Below are positions 34,341 to 40,687 of a stretch of 40,687 bases of DNA, in pieces. Made by a program: the position numbers and the translations under genes. The first letter of the stretch is position 1; every line of letters starts with the position of its first letter. Origin of the DNA: Proteiniclasticum ruminis DSM 24773 (lineage in GTDB: Bacteria; Bacillota; Clostridia; Clostridiales; Clostridiaceae); contig NZ_JNKC01000016.1 in assembly GCF_000701905.1 (NCBI RefSeq), forward strand, positions 1 through 40,687, read 5' to 3'. Under the pieces are notes generated by a model. It did no database searches and was not told where the DNA came from. It was given only the letters and a program-made list of their open reading frames with translations.

Positions 34341-34982
34341 ATGGAACTGGATCAGCGCGTCGTATCCCTTCAAAAAAGCACTTCCAAAGAGCAGGAAGAC
34401 TTCATAAAGGAATTTACTCCTTTCATTCTCTCCACCGCTTCACAGAGAATCGGCAGATATGTTGAGGTAGAGAATGATGAGGCTTATTCCGTGGCCCTTC
34501 AAAGCTTCTACAAAGCCATCTTAAGCTTTCAGGAGGAGAAAGGGCACTTTCTTCCCTTCGCAAAGCTTCTCATAGATAGGGATCTTTTAAATCATCTAAA
34601 AAAAGAAAAGCCCTTGGAACCTTCGGTGGATGAAATTCCTTTCTCAGATTCTCAGGAAGAGCTTCTCGACCATCTGCTCCTGAAGGAAGAGATTGAGGTA
34701 TTTGTGAAGGATCTGGAACGGTTTGGCCTCCAGCTGGAAGATCTGGTGGAACTTGTGCCCAAGCACCGGGATACCAAAGAGAAGGCTCGGCAGCTGGCTT
34801 TTGTCCTGGCTGAAGATGAGGATCTTATGAATATGATTTTCAGAAAATACACACTACCCATGACCAGAATTTCCTTAAAGTACCAGATTTCCCGTAAAGT
34901 CCTTTATGGCAGCCGGGAATACATTCTCAGTATTCTGGTGGTGCTGAAAAATAATCTGACGCTTCTTTATAAATGGATTTGA
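34341..34982 (+). CDS. sigI: RNA polymerase sigma factor SigI
   Basis: SigI is an alternative sigma-70-type factor found in Bacillus and Clostridia. This 213-residue protein has the N-terminal sigma-2-like region (FIKEFTPFILSTASQRIGRYVEVENDEAYSVALQSFYKAI), followed by LPFAKLLIDRDLLNHLKKEK, the region where sigma factors have R-D-L-x-D. A second helical domain (about 105-205, KEEIEVFVKDLERFG) follows. The start is uncertain: ATG at 34341 fits the family N-terminus, and an in-frame GTG at 34296 would add 15 residues. It is followed after 57 nt by rsgI, its cognate anti-sigma gene, in the usual order. In other species SigI responds to heat or cell-surface polysaccharide. Confidence 0.85.
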   Translation: MELDQRVVSLQKSTSKEQEDFIKEFTPFILSTASQRIGRYVEVENDEAYSVALQSFYKAILSFQEEKGHFLPFAKLLIDRDLLNHLKKEKPLEPSVDEIPFSDSQEELLDHLLLKEEIEVFVKDLERFGLQLEDLVELVPKHRDTKEKARQLAFVLAEDEDLMNMIFRKYTLPMTRISLKYQISRKVLYGSREYILSILVVLKNNLTLLYKWI

Positions 34983-34993
34983 ATTGTACCCTA

Positions 34994-35039
34994 AAAATAA
35001 TCACTCCTCTGTATTATATAACAGAGGAGTGATTATTTT
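34994..35039 (+). promoter_or_regulatory. 19-bp perfect hairpin sequestering the rsgI ribosome binding site
   Basis: AAAATAATCACTCCTCTGT (34994-35012) pairs without mismatch with the complementary arm at 35021-35039 around ATTATATA. The 3' arm contains the rsgI Shine-Dalgarno AGAGGAG (35023-35029) and ends one base before the ATG. It is between sigI and rsgI in the same transcript. It could block rsgI translation, act as a partial terminator (it ends in TTTT) or be a thermosensor. The perfect AT-rich stem would be strong at low temperature. Confidence 0.8.
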
Positions 35040-36449
35040 ATGTTTGAAGGAATTGTACTGAAAGTAACCAGTGAATACTCTATCGTGAAAACCAAATCAG
35101 AATACCTGAAAGTCCATACAAAAACCCTCATGGAACCAGGACAGAGAATATATTTTACCAAAGAAGATATCATCCAAACACCAACAAGAAAAAAGAAGCC
35201 CGCTCCATATCTTCTGCGCTATGGTGCAGCAGCCGCGCTGGCTGTACTTCTTCTTTCTTCTCCACTGCTGGAGAAGAAGAGCGTATACGCGGCAAAACTT
35301 CTTGTGGAAGTCAATCCCAGCATTCTCCTCGATATTTCCCAGGATGGTCTCGTAGATGAAGCATTGCCTTATAATGAGGATGCTTCTTTACTTCCTCTTG
35401 ACCGATATAAGGATCTTCCTGTGGAAGAAGCCATAGAGGAAATCCTACGGGATGCTGTAAAAGAAGGACTGCTCAATCTGGAAGACGAAGAAGAGGACTT
35501 TATCATCCTCACAGAAATCCTCACATCCGGAGATAGACTGTCAGAAGAGATCTTTGCAAAACTTGAAGAACAGTCACTGGCAGGAGATTTCCTCTCTGAA
35601 ACCAGCGTGATATTCACCTCCGCATCTGAAGAGCATCTCAGTGAGATGAAAAACCAAGGAAAGGCCCTTGGCCTCATGAGACTGCGGGAAGAGTTCAACC
35701 TCGGACCGGATGAAAAGCTTGGAGATTTCTTTAAAGACCCGGAAAGACGGGAAGCTTACAAAGAGCAGAAAAGACTTCTGAAACGAAGCACCTTGGAAGA
35801 GGAAGAAGATCTTGTGGAAGATTTTCCAGAAGAGATTACAGACGCCTTTAAAGAACAGCTTGCTCTCTTTAAATCTTCTATCGAAGAGGTGAAAGAGGCT
35901 AGAAAAGCTTACCAGGAAGCCCGAAAAACAGGTGATGGAAAAGCCATAGAAGAAACCCTACAAGCTCTAAAAGAGGCAGTAGAGAAGAAAGAACAAATGG
36001 AAGATCTGAAAGATCAGCTGGAACAGGCAAAATTGGAGAAAGAAAACTCTGAAGCCTCTGGAGAAACTCCTGAGAACAATGGAACTGCGCCAGAGAAACC
36101 TGGAAACAACGGAAACTCTACTGGAAATAATGGCACTACGCCAGTAAAACCAGAAACTCCTGTAACTCCTGGAAATAATGGAAACACTTCTGGAAACAAT
36201 GGTGCTGTGCCAGGAAATCCAGAGACCCCTGGGAACAGCGGAAACTCTACTGGCGAAACTGAAACACCAGGCACTCAGAAGAATCCGGAAACACCTTCAA
36301 ACTCAGGAAAGAAACCGGAAGAAAACCCAAACTCCACGGAGAATCAAGGCAAACCTTCTGAGAATAAAAAACCAGAAACACCTGGAACACTACCATCTGA
36401 CAATAACGGTAAAAACCCTGCCAAAGATGCACCAGGTAAGAACAAATAG
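35040..36449 (+). CDS. rsgI: Anti-sigma-I factor RsgI-type
   Basis: RsgI is a membrane-anchored antagonist of SigI. The 469-residue protein has a cytoplasmic anti-sigma domain at about 1-55, a single membrane segment at about 57-78 (YLLRYGAAAALAVLLLSS) and an outside domain from 85. Asn92-Pro93 in EVNPSILLDIS is the conserved NP pair at which RsgI autocleaves in C. thermocellum, so signal-triggered release is plausible. A helical, charged region (about 210-330) precedes a P/E/T/G/N-rich tail from about 340 to the end, with GNNGN and TPGN-like repeats. No carbohydrate-binding module is recognisable. Translation starts right after the 19-bp hairpin. No clear terminator follows. Confidence 0.88.
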   Translation: MFEGIVLKVTSEYSIVKTKSEYLKVHTKTLMEPGQRIYFTKEDIIQTPTRKKKPAPYLLRYGAAAALAVLLLSSPLLEKKSVYAAKLLVEVNPSILLDISQDGLVDEALPYNEDASLLPLDRYKDLPVEEAIEEILRDAVKEGLLNLEDEEEDFIILTEILTSGDRLSEEIFAKLEEQSLAGDFLSETSVIFTSASEEHLSEMKNQGKALGLMRLREEFNLGPDEKLGDFFKDPERREAYKEQKRLLKRSTLEEEEDLVEDFPEEITDAFKEQLALFKSSIEEVKEARKAYQEARKTGDGKAIEETLQALKEAVEKKEQMEDLKDQLEQAKLEKENSEASGETPENNGTAPEKPGNNGNSTGNNGTTPVKPETPVTPGNNGNTSGNNGAVPGNPETPGNSGNSTGETETPGTQKNPETPSNSGKKPEENPNSTENQGKPSENKKPETPGTLPSDNNGKNPAKDAPGKNK

Positions 36450-36534
36450 AGAAACCTCAGCCAGCAAAAAGCCCTTTCTTAAACTATAGTGCTCTTCGCT
36501 GTATGAGTTGAAACATCTAGGGGAGGAACAAACG

Positions 36535-37137
36535 ATGATATATGCAAATACTGATAAAGAAATTATGGACGAAATCAAGAAAAAGGCCATCGAGATCTTC
36601 GCTGCAAAAGGATATGCAGCCACAAAGATCTCGGATATAGCCGACAGTCTTTCCATTTCGCGCGGACCCATCTATTACTACTTTCAGGATAAATTCGGGC
36701 TGTACACATCGGCTTACGATCATTTTGAGAGTGAGCTGATGAAAATCCACAATGAAATATTCAGCACCAAGGATGACTTCCAGACCAAGATGGAAAGAAT
36801 TATTTTTGAGTTTTCCAAACACATCTCTCTCTTTGGACACAATTTTTTCTTCCGGATCAAAGAGATCCCGGAGCTTCATGATATCAATGTACGATACGAA
36901 AAAATGAATACCCTGTTTTACGAAGAAAAATGTGCCCTCATCCGAGAGGAACAAAGAAACGGAACCCTCAGCACATCACTTTCTCCAGATGAAATTGTGA
37001 AAGGTGTCTATCTGATTTATCTTGGTATTCTGGAAGCACTGAACTCAGAACTCTTATCAAGAGATCAGGAAGAAGAGATTAAGGACTGGATCCATCTTCT
37101 CTTTGAAGGATTACATAAAAAAATGAAGTCAAATTAA
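36535..37137 (+). CDS. TetR/AcrR-family transcriptional regulator
   Basis: The 200-residue protein has the TetR N-terminal HTH: IKKKAIEIFAAKGYAATKISDIADSLSISRGPIYYYFQDKFGLY at about 12-56. The C-terminal part is helical with FSKHISLFGHNFFF and LLFEGLHKK, the ligand-binding and dimerisation region. The ATG at 36535 follows GGGGAGG by 8 nt. It stands alone between rsgI and a strong terminator, and its target is unknown. A -10-like TATAGT lies at 36485-36490 but no -35 is clear. The ABC operon at 37211-39106 has its own GntR regulator, so a link to it is not implied. Confidence 0.9.
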   Translation: MIYANTDKEIMDEIKKKAIEIFAAKGYAATKISDIADSLSISRGPIYYYFQDKFGLYTSAYDHFESELMKIHNEIFSTKDDFQTKMERIIFEFSKHISLFGHNFFFRIKEIPELHDINVRYEKMNTLFYEEKCALIREEQRNGTLSTSLSPDEIVKGVYLIYLGILEALNSELLSRDQEEEIKDWIHLLFEGLHKKMKSN

Positions 37138-37148
37138 TAGCGCAATCT

Positions 37149-37190
37149 AAAAACCATGGTCTCATTTTTCTGGAGACCATGGTTTTTCTT
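37149..37190 (+). terminator. Terminator of the TetR gene
   Basis: AAAAACCATGGTCTC (37149-37163) and GAGACCATGGTTTTT (37173-37187) form a 15-bp stem followed by T-rich sequence. It may also serve the converging ABC permease gene. Confidence 0.9.
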
Positions 37191-37210
37191 TGCGTTCAAT
37201 GACGAAACTA

Positions 37211-37876
37211 TTAGAAGGAACGCTTCTCGTAGCCTTTTAAGGAGAACAGGAGAGAAGTGCCCTGGACTACACTCCAAACAAGAAAAGCAAGGAGAAGAAC
37301 GAGGCCGAAAGACTCCCGGAAGAAAGTCTCAGCATTCATAAGAAAAGAAAGGGGAATCTTGTCAAGAAAACCTGACAGAACCACAAAGACTCCACCCAGG
37401 AGCATAAAAGGGAGATAAGAAACGGTCTTCGCTTTCATATATCCTAATTTGAAGAAGAGCGGGAACTGAAAAGCCTGCATCAGGCTGAAAATGAAGAAGA
37501 GCCCCAGCAGCATAGCCCCTGCTTCTTTAAAGTCAAAAGGCAGAGACAATAGAACAGACAGAAGAAGCGACAGGAGCACTCCAAAAAGGATGCCTATGAG
37601 ATTCATGGAAAAAGCCCACAAATATCTCCCCAGAACCACTTCCTTTCTGGTAAGTCCAAGAATCCGATAAAGAGGATCTATGCCATTCTGCTCACCCACT
37701 GCAAAGGGATAGCTCAGATAGATGGTGACAAAAACGCTGACCATGGACAGTGGAATCAGGGTGTTCTTATTGACAAAGGCAAGGAAAAATGTGACCCCCA
37801 GCACAATGAATAGATTTTTCAGTGTCAGATAAGGTTTTATGGTTTTATAGTCCAGCACTGCTACTTTAAGAATCAT
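37211..37876 (-). CDS. ABC-2 type permease, YtrC/D-like
   Basis: The 221-residue protein has about six hydrophobic segments: after the N-terminal LKVAVLDYKTIKPYLTLKN come FIVLGVTFFLAFV and IPLSMVSVFVTIYL. GLTRKEVVLGRYLWAF near 74 resembles the ABC-2 permease loop that contacts the ATPase. It is last in the operon; its ATG overlaps the ATPase stop by 4 nt (ATGA), with GGGGAGG upstream. It should pair with the ATPase to export an unknown compound, perhaps an antimicrobial or envelope precursor, as in ytr-type operons. Confidence 0.83.
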   Translation of the reverse strand: MILKVAVLDYKTIKPYLTLKNLFIVLGVTFFLAFVNKNTLIPLSMVSVFVTIYLSYPFAVGEQNGIDPLYRILGLTRKEVVLGRYLWAFSMNLIGILFGVLLSLLLSVLLSLPFDFKEAGAMLLGLFFIFSLMQAFQFPLFFKLGYMKAKTVSYLPFMLLGGVFVVLSGFLDKIPLSFLMNAETFFRESFGLVLLLAFLVWSVVQGTSLLFSLKGYEKRSF

Positions 37877-38730
37877 AATTTACTACCTCCCCGATGAAAA
37901 TAGATGATGAGTTCATCCAATGAAACAGGTTCTACTAGAATTCCTTCCGGCAGATCCACAGTCTCCTCTTTCTTCACAAGAGCTTCAAATCCCACACTGT
38001 TTTTCTTCAGTCCGATGAGATGGACATGGGAAAGGAGTGTAAGATCGGAAAGCCCCCCTTTCAGAAGTCCATAGGCATCCATCAGGTCTTCTTTAGGGCC
38101 AGCGTAAAGAATCTCTCCTTGAAGAATGAAGACGATGTAATCCGCAATGGATTCCAAATCCTTTGTGATATGGGTGGAAAAAAGCACACTATGATTTTCA
38201 TCAGACACAAACTCCTGCAGGAGTTCACAGATTTCTTCCCTTGCCACTGGATCCAGTCCACTGGTCGGCTCATCCAAAATAAGGAGCTCCGCTCCATGGG
38301 ATAAGGCAATGGATACAGAAAGCTTCACCGTCATGCCTCTAGACAGTTCCCGGACTTTCAGAGACCTGGCAATGCCAAACCTGTTCAGCAGACTACTGAA
38401 TCTTTCATGATCCCAGCTGCTGTAAAAGGGCATCACTGCTTTCTCCACATCCGTAATGGTCCAGTCTTTCACAAGATAAGGGGTATCCATGACAACGCCT
38501 ACCTTTTCCAAGGCAGCTCCCACTTCTTTCACCTTTTCCCCCAGCAGTTCCATGGTTCCTCCATCAGGTCTCAAAAAGGATAAAATGGATTTGATGGTGG
38601 TGGTCTTTCCTGCTCCATTGGGTCCAATAAACCCTGTGATATATCCCTTTGGCACTTCAAATGAAACACCTTTCAATGCAAAGGAGGGATAAGTTTTCTC
38701 CAGATTTTCTATTTTGATTGCACTATTCAT
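37873..38730 (-). CDS. ABC transporter ATPase, YtrB-like
   Basis: The 285-residue protein has Walker A GPNGAGKTTTIK near residue 37, signature LSRGMTVKLSVS near 134, Walker B LLILDEPTSGLD near 155 and the switch His in FSTHITKDLE near 190. The signature is SRGM rather than SGGQ, as is common in YtrB/EcfA-like and BceA-like ATPases. The ATG at 38730 follows GGAGGCGG; an in-frame ATG at 38781 overlaps the GntR gene. It overlaps the GntR stop by 8 nt. Confidence 0.92.
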   Translation of the reverse strand: MNSAIKIENLEKTYPSFALKGVSFEVPKGYITGFIGPNGAGKTTTIKSILSFLRPDGGTMELLGEKVKEVGAALEKVGVVMDTPYLVKDWTITDVEKAVMPFYSSWDHERFSSLLNRFGIARSLKVRELSRGMTVKLSVSIALSHGAELLILDEPTSGLDPVAREEICELLQEFVSDENHSVLFSTHITKDLESIADYIVFILQGEILYAGPKEDLMDAYGLLKGGLSDLTLLSHVHLIGLKKNSVGFEALVKKEETVDLPEGILVEPVSLDELIIYFHRGGSKL

Positions 38731-39106
38731 TCTTTTCCGCCTCCAGTAATGTTTGAATAATCTCCATAAACTCCCTGTCATCCAGATTCATCTTCTCTTT
38801 GAGCGCTAAAGCTTCAAAAATCAGCTCCTCCATATTTCCCATGAGCTTTTCGTAGACCAGCTCCTGATTCTTCGGCAGCACATAGCAGCCCTTCCCCTGG
38901 ACGTTTACCACATATCCTTCTTCCTCCAGATCCTTATAAGCTCTGGTGGTAGTAATGACGCTGACTTTCAGCTCCTTCGCCAGCTGTCGGATAGACGGCA
39001 ACTGGGTATCTTCTCTCAGCTCATCCGAAAGAATGGCTTCGATGATTTGTATTTTAATCTGCTCATAAATCGGTACTGTAGACCGGTTTGATATGATAAT
39101 TCTCAA
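38723..39106 (-). CDS. GntR-family regulator, YtrA subgroup
   Basis: The 127-residue protein starts from TTG at 39106, with GGGGGAG five nt upstream. It has the YtrA-type N-terminus RIIISNRSTVPIYEQIKIQI and the HTH LPSIRQLAKELKVSVITTTRAYKDLEEEG at about 38-66. The short C-terminal dimer domain is typical. In B. subtilis YtrA represses its ABC operon and is relieved by some peptide antibiotics. It heads the operon with the ATPase and permease. An operator-like palindrome is in its promoter. Confidence 0.93.
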   Translation of the reverse strand: MRIIISNRSTVPIYEQIKIQIIEAILSDELREDTQLPSIRQLAKELKVSVITTTRAYKDLEEEGYVVNVQGKGCYVLPKNQELVYEKLMGNMEELIFEALALKEKMNLDDREFMEIIQTLLEAEKNE

Positions 39107-39126
39107 AGCTTCTCCCCCTCTCATTA

Positions 39127-39142
39127 TGTACACATATATACA
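39127..39142. promoter_or_regulatory. YtrA-type operator-like palindrome
   Basis: TGTACACATATATACA is an imperfect palindrome with TGTA/TACA ends, overlapping the -10 of the GntR promoter. GntR/YtrA-type regulators bind similar AT-rich palindromes, so it is the likely autoregulatory site. Confidence 0.55.
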
Positions 39143-39168
39143 GTAATACCAGTATAAGCTTTTGTCAA
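39140..39168 (-). promoter_or_regulatory. Promoter of the GntR-ABC operon
   Basis: On the minus strand TTGACA (39168-39163) is perfect and TACTGT (39145-39140) follows at 17 bp. The -10 is weak, and the palindrome at 39127-39142 overlaps it. Confidence 0.55.
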
Positions 39169-39171
39169 TAG

Positions 39172-39207
39172 AAAAACCTCACTCCGTTTTATAGAGTGAG
39201 GTTTTTT
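39172..39207 (-). terminator. Terminator of the decarboxylase operon
   Basis: AAAAACCTCACTC (39172-39184) pairs with GAGTGAGGTTTTT (39194-39206), a 13-bp stem ending in T runs on both strands, 60 nt past the beta-subunit stop. Confidence 0.87.
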
Positions 39208-39266
39208 ATGAAAGTCAAACAATGGGAGCCAAAATAGAAACCGCTCCGAATGTTTGGTCCTTCTGA

Positions 39267-40379
39267 CTAGCCAAAGAAATTGAGAAGCACGCCTGCAGCA
39301 ATGGCAGATCCGATGACACCAGCCACATTGGGTCCCATGGCATGCATGAGAAGGAAGTTAGATGGGTCCTCTTCCTGACCCATCTTCTGGACCACTCTTG
39401 CAGCCATAGGCACAGCAGATACTCCAGCCGCACCAATCATCGGATTGATCTGTCCCTTGGTCACCTTGCACATGAGCTTGCCAAAAAGGACACCACCGGC
39501 GGTGCCAATGGAGAAGGCAATGAGTCCTAAGGCGATGATGCCCAGGGTCTTGGGGTTTAGAAGGGTCTCCGCATCGGCTTTTGCGCCTACGGTGAGTCCG
39601 ATGAGGATGGTCACAGTGTACATGATGGCATTTTTCGCCACTTCCACTAAGTTTGGCACAATGCCCACTTCTTTGATGAGGTTTCCGAACATCAGCATAC
39701 CGATGAGAGGCGCTGCACTGGGCACCAGAAGGATCACTACCACAGTGACCACGATGGGGAAGAGGATCTTCTCCAGTCTGGATACCGGTCTCAGCTGCTT
39801 CATTTTGATCTGACGCTCTTCCTTGGTGGTCAGAAGCTTAATGATGGGCGGCTGAATCACAGGCACCAGAGCCATGTAGGAGTAGGCAGCCAGAGCGATG
39901 GGACCCAGCATGTGATCCGCCAGCTGGCTGGTAAGATAGATGGCCGTAGGGCCGTCCGCGCCGCCAATGATACCGATGGAAGCGGCTTCCAGGGCAGTGT
40001 ATCCAAGAAGGAGCGCACCCAGGAAAGCGAAGAAGATGCCAAGCTGTGCAGCGGCACCCAGGAGCATGCTCTTGGGGTTTGCAATGAGGGGGCCAAAGTC
40101 AGTGGCCGCTCCAACTCCTAGAAAAATCAGGGATGGATAAATACCGTACTCAATACCCATATAGAGGAGCTTCAGAAGTCCGCCGGTCTCCATGAGACCG
40201 TTCTTTGGCAGGTTCACCAGAAGCATACCAAAGGCAATGGGGATGAGGAGATAAGGTTCATATTTCTTATAAATGGCCAGGTACAGGAAAAACAGCGACA
40301 GGCCGATCATGAGAAGGGCTTTGCCATCCAGTGCCATAATCCCGCTGGCGGCAAAGAATTCTTTTAGTATTTCTAACAT
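39267..40379 (-). CDS. Sodium-translocating decarboxylase beta subunit (OadB/MmdB/GcdB)
   Basis: The beta subunit couples decarboxylation of a carboxybiotin carrier to Na+ export. The 370-residue protein is highly hydrophobic, with about ten membrane segments. Signature blocks are [18 protein letters not shown] near 88, [20 protein letters not shown] near 140 and [19 protein letters not shown] near the C-terminus; the GADGPTAI motif is the Na+/proton site. Whether the substrate is oxaloacetate, methylmalonyl-CoA or glutaconyl-CoA depends on the alpha subunit, which lies beyond the right edge. The biotin-carrier gene ends 8 bp upstream, so they share an operon. Confidence 0.95.
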   Translation of the reverse strand: MLEILKEFFAASGIMALDGKALLMIGLSLFFLYLAIYKKYEPYLLIPIAFGMLLVNLPKNGLMETGGLLKLLYMGIEYGIYPSLIFLGVGAATDFGPLIANPKSMLLGAAAQLGIFFAFLGALLLGYTALEAASIGIIGGADGPTAIYLTSQLADHMLGPIALAAYSYMALVPVIQPPIIKLLTTKEERQIKMKQLRPVSRLEKILFPIVVTVVVILLVPSAAPLIGMLMFGNLIKEVGIVPNLVEVAKNAIMYTVTILIGLTVGAKADAETLLNPKTLGIIALGLIAFSIGTAGGVLFGKLMCKVTKGQINPMIGAAGVSAVPMAARVVQKMGQEEDPSNFLLMHAMGPNVAGVIGSAIAAGVLLNFFG

Positions 40380-40387
40380 CTTGTCAC

Positions 40388-40687
40388 CTACTTTGTAGCG
40401 ATGGTCAGGAGCAGCGCACCGCTATCCACGACTTGTCCGTCTTTTGCGGATACAGAAGATACCGTTCCGTCAAATGGGGAGACGATCTCATTCTCCAGCT
40501 TCATGGCTTCCAGAATGGCCAGGATCTGTCCCTTCTTCACCACAGAGCCTGCCTGAACCTTCATGGACAGGATGGTACCCTGGATGGGGGCTTCAATTTT
40601 CTCGTCGGAACCGCTGCCTGCAGACACAGGTGCTGCTGGGGCAGCCTTCACTGCTGCAGTTTCTGTGGCGGAAGCTTCTTCTACAGT
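40388..40687 (-). CDS. Biotin carrier subunit of a decarboxylase (5' end missing)
   Basis: The frame stays open to the right window edge. About 99 residues are visible, beginning with an Ala/Glu/Thr-rich linker and continuing into a biotinyl domain. The biotin site is EAMKLENEI, where Lys is biotinylated; the [12 protein letters not shown] and [14 protein letters not shown] strands form the barrel. The Ala/Pro linker ([13 protein letters not shown]) is typical of the gamma/carrier subunits of oxaloacetate or methylmalonyl-CoA decarboxylases. A GTG at 40651 could be read as a start but lies inside the linker, so the gene most likely begins beyond 40687. Confidence 0.92.
   Translation of the reverse strand, partial: TVEEASATETAAVKAAPAAPVSAGSGSDEKIEAPIQGTILSMKVQAGSVVKKGQILAILEAMKLENEIVSPFDGTVSSVSAKDGQVVDSGALLLTIATK

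Noticed and set aside
36040-36440. C-terminal repeats of RsgI read as dockerin or surface-anchor motif
   Set aside because: No dockerin calcium loops, no LPXTG-type anchor and no SLH motif are present. The tail is plain P/E/T/G/N low complexity.

Overview
The window looks like chromosome from a low-to-mid GC Clostridia-type Firmicute. The evidence is the 16S 5' end, strong AGGAGG ribosome binding sites with frequent TTG/GTG starts, gatCAB indirect aminoacylation, a SigI/RsgI pair, a YtrA-type GntR/ABC operon and a Na+-pumping decarboxylase. Genus cannot be fixed from the sequence alone; Proteiniclasticum/Youngiibacter-like Clostridiaceae is only a guess. Most genes, the rRNA and all 14 tRNAs lie on the minus strand, as expected for leading-strand coding. 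I see no insertion sequence, prophage or CRISPR array.

Layout. 1-590: 16S rRNA 5' end (minus), its leader and two promoters. 594-2321: an ABC exporter half-transporter (minus). 2544-5045: GDPD phosphodiesterase, MFS transporter and GNAT acetyltransferase (plus). 5297-6578: thyA-folA (minus). 6794-8278: DUF1858 plus DUF438/hemerythrin/PAS operon (minus) behind an FNR-like box. 8525-8773: orphan small protein (plus). 8848-10895: proBA. 11079-13674: FAD oxidoreductase and a dicarboxylate/amino-acid symporter. 13922-15172: 14 tRNA genes. 15451-18979: operon of an AIR-synthase-like protein, rph, rdgB, a YfcE-like phosphodiesterase and a YczE-like membrane protein. 19100-22298: gatCAB. 22398-27003: pcrA, ligA and a small membrane protein. 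27098-27252: a candidate regulatory RNA. 27360-29521: pgi and an RsuA-type pseudouridine synthase. 29612-33004: a persulfide-response region with two CstR-like repressors, two single rhodaneses, a CoA-disulfide reductase-rhodanese fusion and a SprT-like gene. 33151-33711: XRE regulator with a membrane domain. 34341-36449: sigI-rsgI (plus). 36535-37137: TetR regulator. 37211-39106: YtrA-type regulator with ABC ATPase and permease. 39267-40687: beta subunit and biotin carrier of a sodium-pumping decarboxylase, cut by the window edge.

The housekeeping genes are conventional. The novelty lies mainly in regulation. (i) A roughly 155-nt RNA upstream of pcrA has its own promoter and terminator and shows the same CCCCCCAAT sequence in two hairpin loops; two genes in this window have G5 Shine-Dalgarno regions complementary to those loops beyond the G run. 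(ii) A 19-bp perfect hairpin buries the rsgI ribosome binding site between sigI and rsgI. (iii) Paired CstR-type operators sit on the rhodanese promoter, and the two repressors have Cys31/Cys60 and Asn56. (iv) An FNR-like box is centred near -41.5 of a promoter without a -35 hexamer. (v) TTTACC-N5-TTTAC repeats with an 11-bp period occur at three separate promoter regions.

All calls come from reading the sequence and from family knowledge. No database search, folding program or expression data was used.
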